From Fusicatenibacter saccharivorans (GTDB taxonomy: Bacteria; Bacillota; Clostridia; Lachnospirales; Lachnospiraceae): a stretch of 64,000 nucleotides of DNA. The stretch spans positions 36,992 to 100,991 of the forward strand of contig NZ_JADNOP010000015.1 in assembly GCF_015557635.1 (NCBI RefSeq), written 5' to 3'. The translations under genes were made by a program, and so were the position numbers. Of this stretch, positions 63,832 through 64,000 are shown in pieces (the first letter of the stretch is position 1; every line of letters begins with the position of its first letter). The notes under the pieces were generated by a model. The model had not been told where the DNA came from. It did no database searches and saw only the letters and a list, made by a program, of their open reading frames with translations.

Positions 63832-63955
63832 AAATAGGAAAGCTTTTGTTTTCCTATTATTTCGCTATGTTTTCTATGCAGTTATCATACTATATCTGTC
63901 TGGTTACGTCTAATTGCTAATTCTTTGGAGTGGCTATAGGATTTTCTTATAGTAA
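63832..63955. other. A+T-rich intergenic stretch without a recognisable gene
   Basis: I see no reading frame, RNA gene or convincing promoter pair in this stretch upstream of the GST-like pseudogene. Confidence 0.5.
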
Positions 63956-63998
63956 AAGGCCAGTGCCGCATTCTCTGCAAATGAGCACTGGCCTTGTT
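63956..63998. terminator. Intrinsic terminator at the window's right edge
   Basis: AAGGCCAGTGC and GCACTGGCCTT form an 11-bp perfect stem with an 18-nt loop and A/T runs on both sides (TTGTTTT on the plus strand). It most likely ends a minus-strand gene beyond the window. Confidence 0.8.
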
Positions 63999-64000
63999 TT

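Overview
The window reads as chromosomal DNA of a spore-forming, low-to-moderate G+C Clostridia, most likely a Lachnospiraceae gut anaerobe. The grounds are the macromolecular-synthesis order dgt-dnaG-rpoD-trmK, the yceD-rpmF / plsX-acpP-rnc-smc-ftsY block, pta-ackA fermentation genes, the cotJABC spore-coat operon, an ATP-type PEP carboxykinase, AGGAGG-type ribosome binding sites, and intrinsic terminators almost everywhere. No species assignment is possible from the sequence alone. Almost all genes lie on the minus strand; the plus-strand exceptions are two tRNAs, tmcAL, an EamA transporter, a Lon-like AAA ATPase, a MATE exporter and an HMA protein.

Layout. 1-7.7 kb: partial maf, RNase P RNA with its own promoter and a 24-bp-stem terminator, a TGS-domain nucleoside kinase, trmK, rpoD, dnaG, dgt. 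7.76-8.11 kb: two identical tRNA-Leu genes with anticodon AAG behind one strong promoter. 8.1-20.3 kb: threonine ammonia-lyase, ftsY, smc, rnc, acpP, plsX, a lipoprotein with cell-wall-binding repeats, rpmF, yceD, ackA, pta; then divergent tmcAL. 21.8-26.65 kb: a decayed A+T-richer island with one intact hybrid histidine kinase, two broken sensor genes, an IS66 transposase relic and a broken cell-wall-binding protein. 26.7-37.5 kb: UPF0210 and its ACT partner, walJ, coaE, polA and a zinc-finger membrane protein, ldhA with two Rex-like operators, a UvrD-type helicase, gltX. 37.6-42.8 kb: a second acyl carrier protein, FtsW, a membrane GDPD, a 56-residue membrane peptide, cotJCBA. 42.9-54.3 kb: an ABC exporter, a YesN/YesM two-component pair and a five-gene oligopeptide/oligosaccharide-type ABC importer. 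54.6-64 kb: EamA transporter, standalone Lon-like AAA ATPase, pckA, MATE exporter, AraC regulator, an HMA protein with a CsoR-like operator, and a broken, internally duplicated glutathione-S-transferase-like gene.

How it works together: much of the window is housekeeping (replication, transcription, tRNA charging and modification, lipid start-up, protein targeting). The metabolic genes describe fermentation: acetate from acetyl-CoA through Pta/AckA, lactate under apparent NADH/NAD control through Rex-like sites, PEP carboxykinase, and threonine deamination. The less ordinary signals are the A34 leucine tRNAs, the large extracytoplasmic insertion in the OppC-like permease, the protease-less Lon-like ATPase, the decayed sensor-kinase island, and the compact copper-type promoter/operator in front of the HMA gene. 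I found no CRISPR array, prophage or intact insertion sequence, and no clear-cut novel multigene system.
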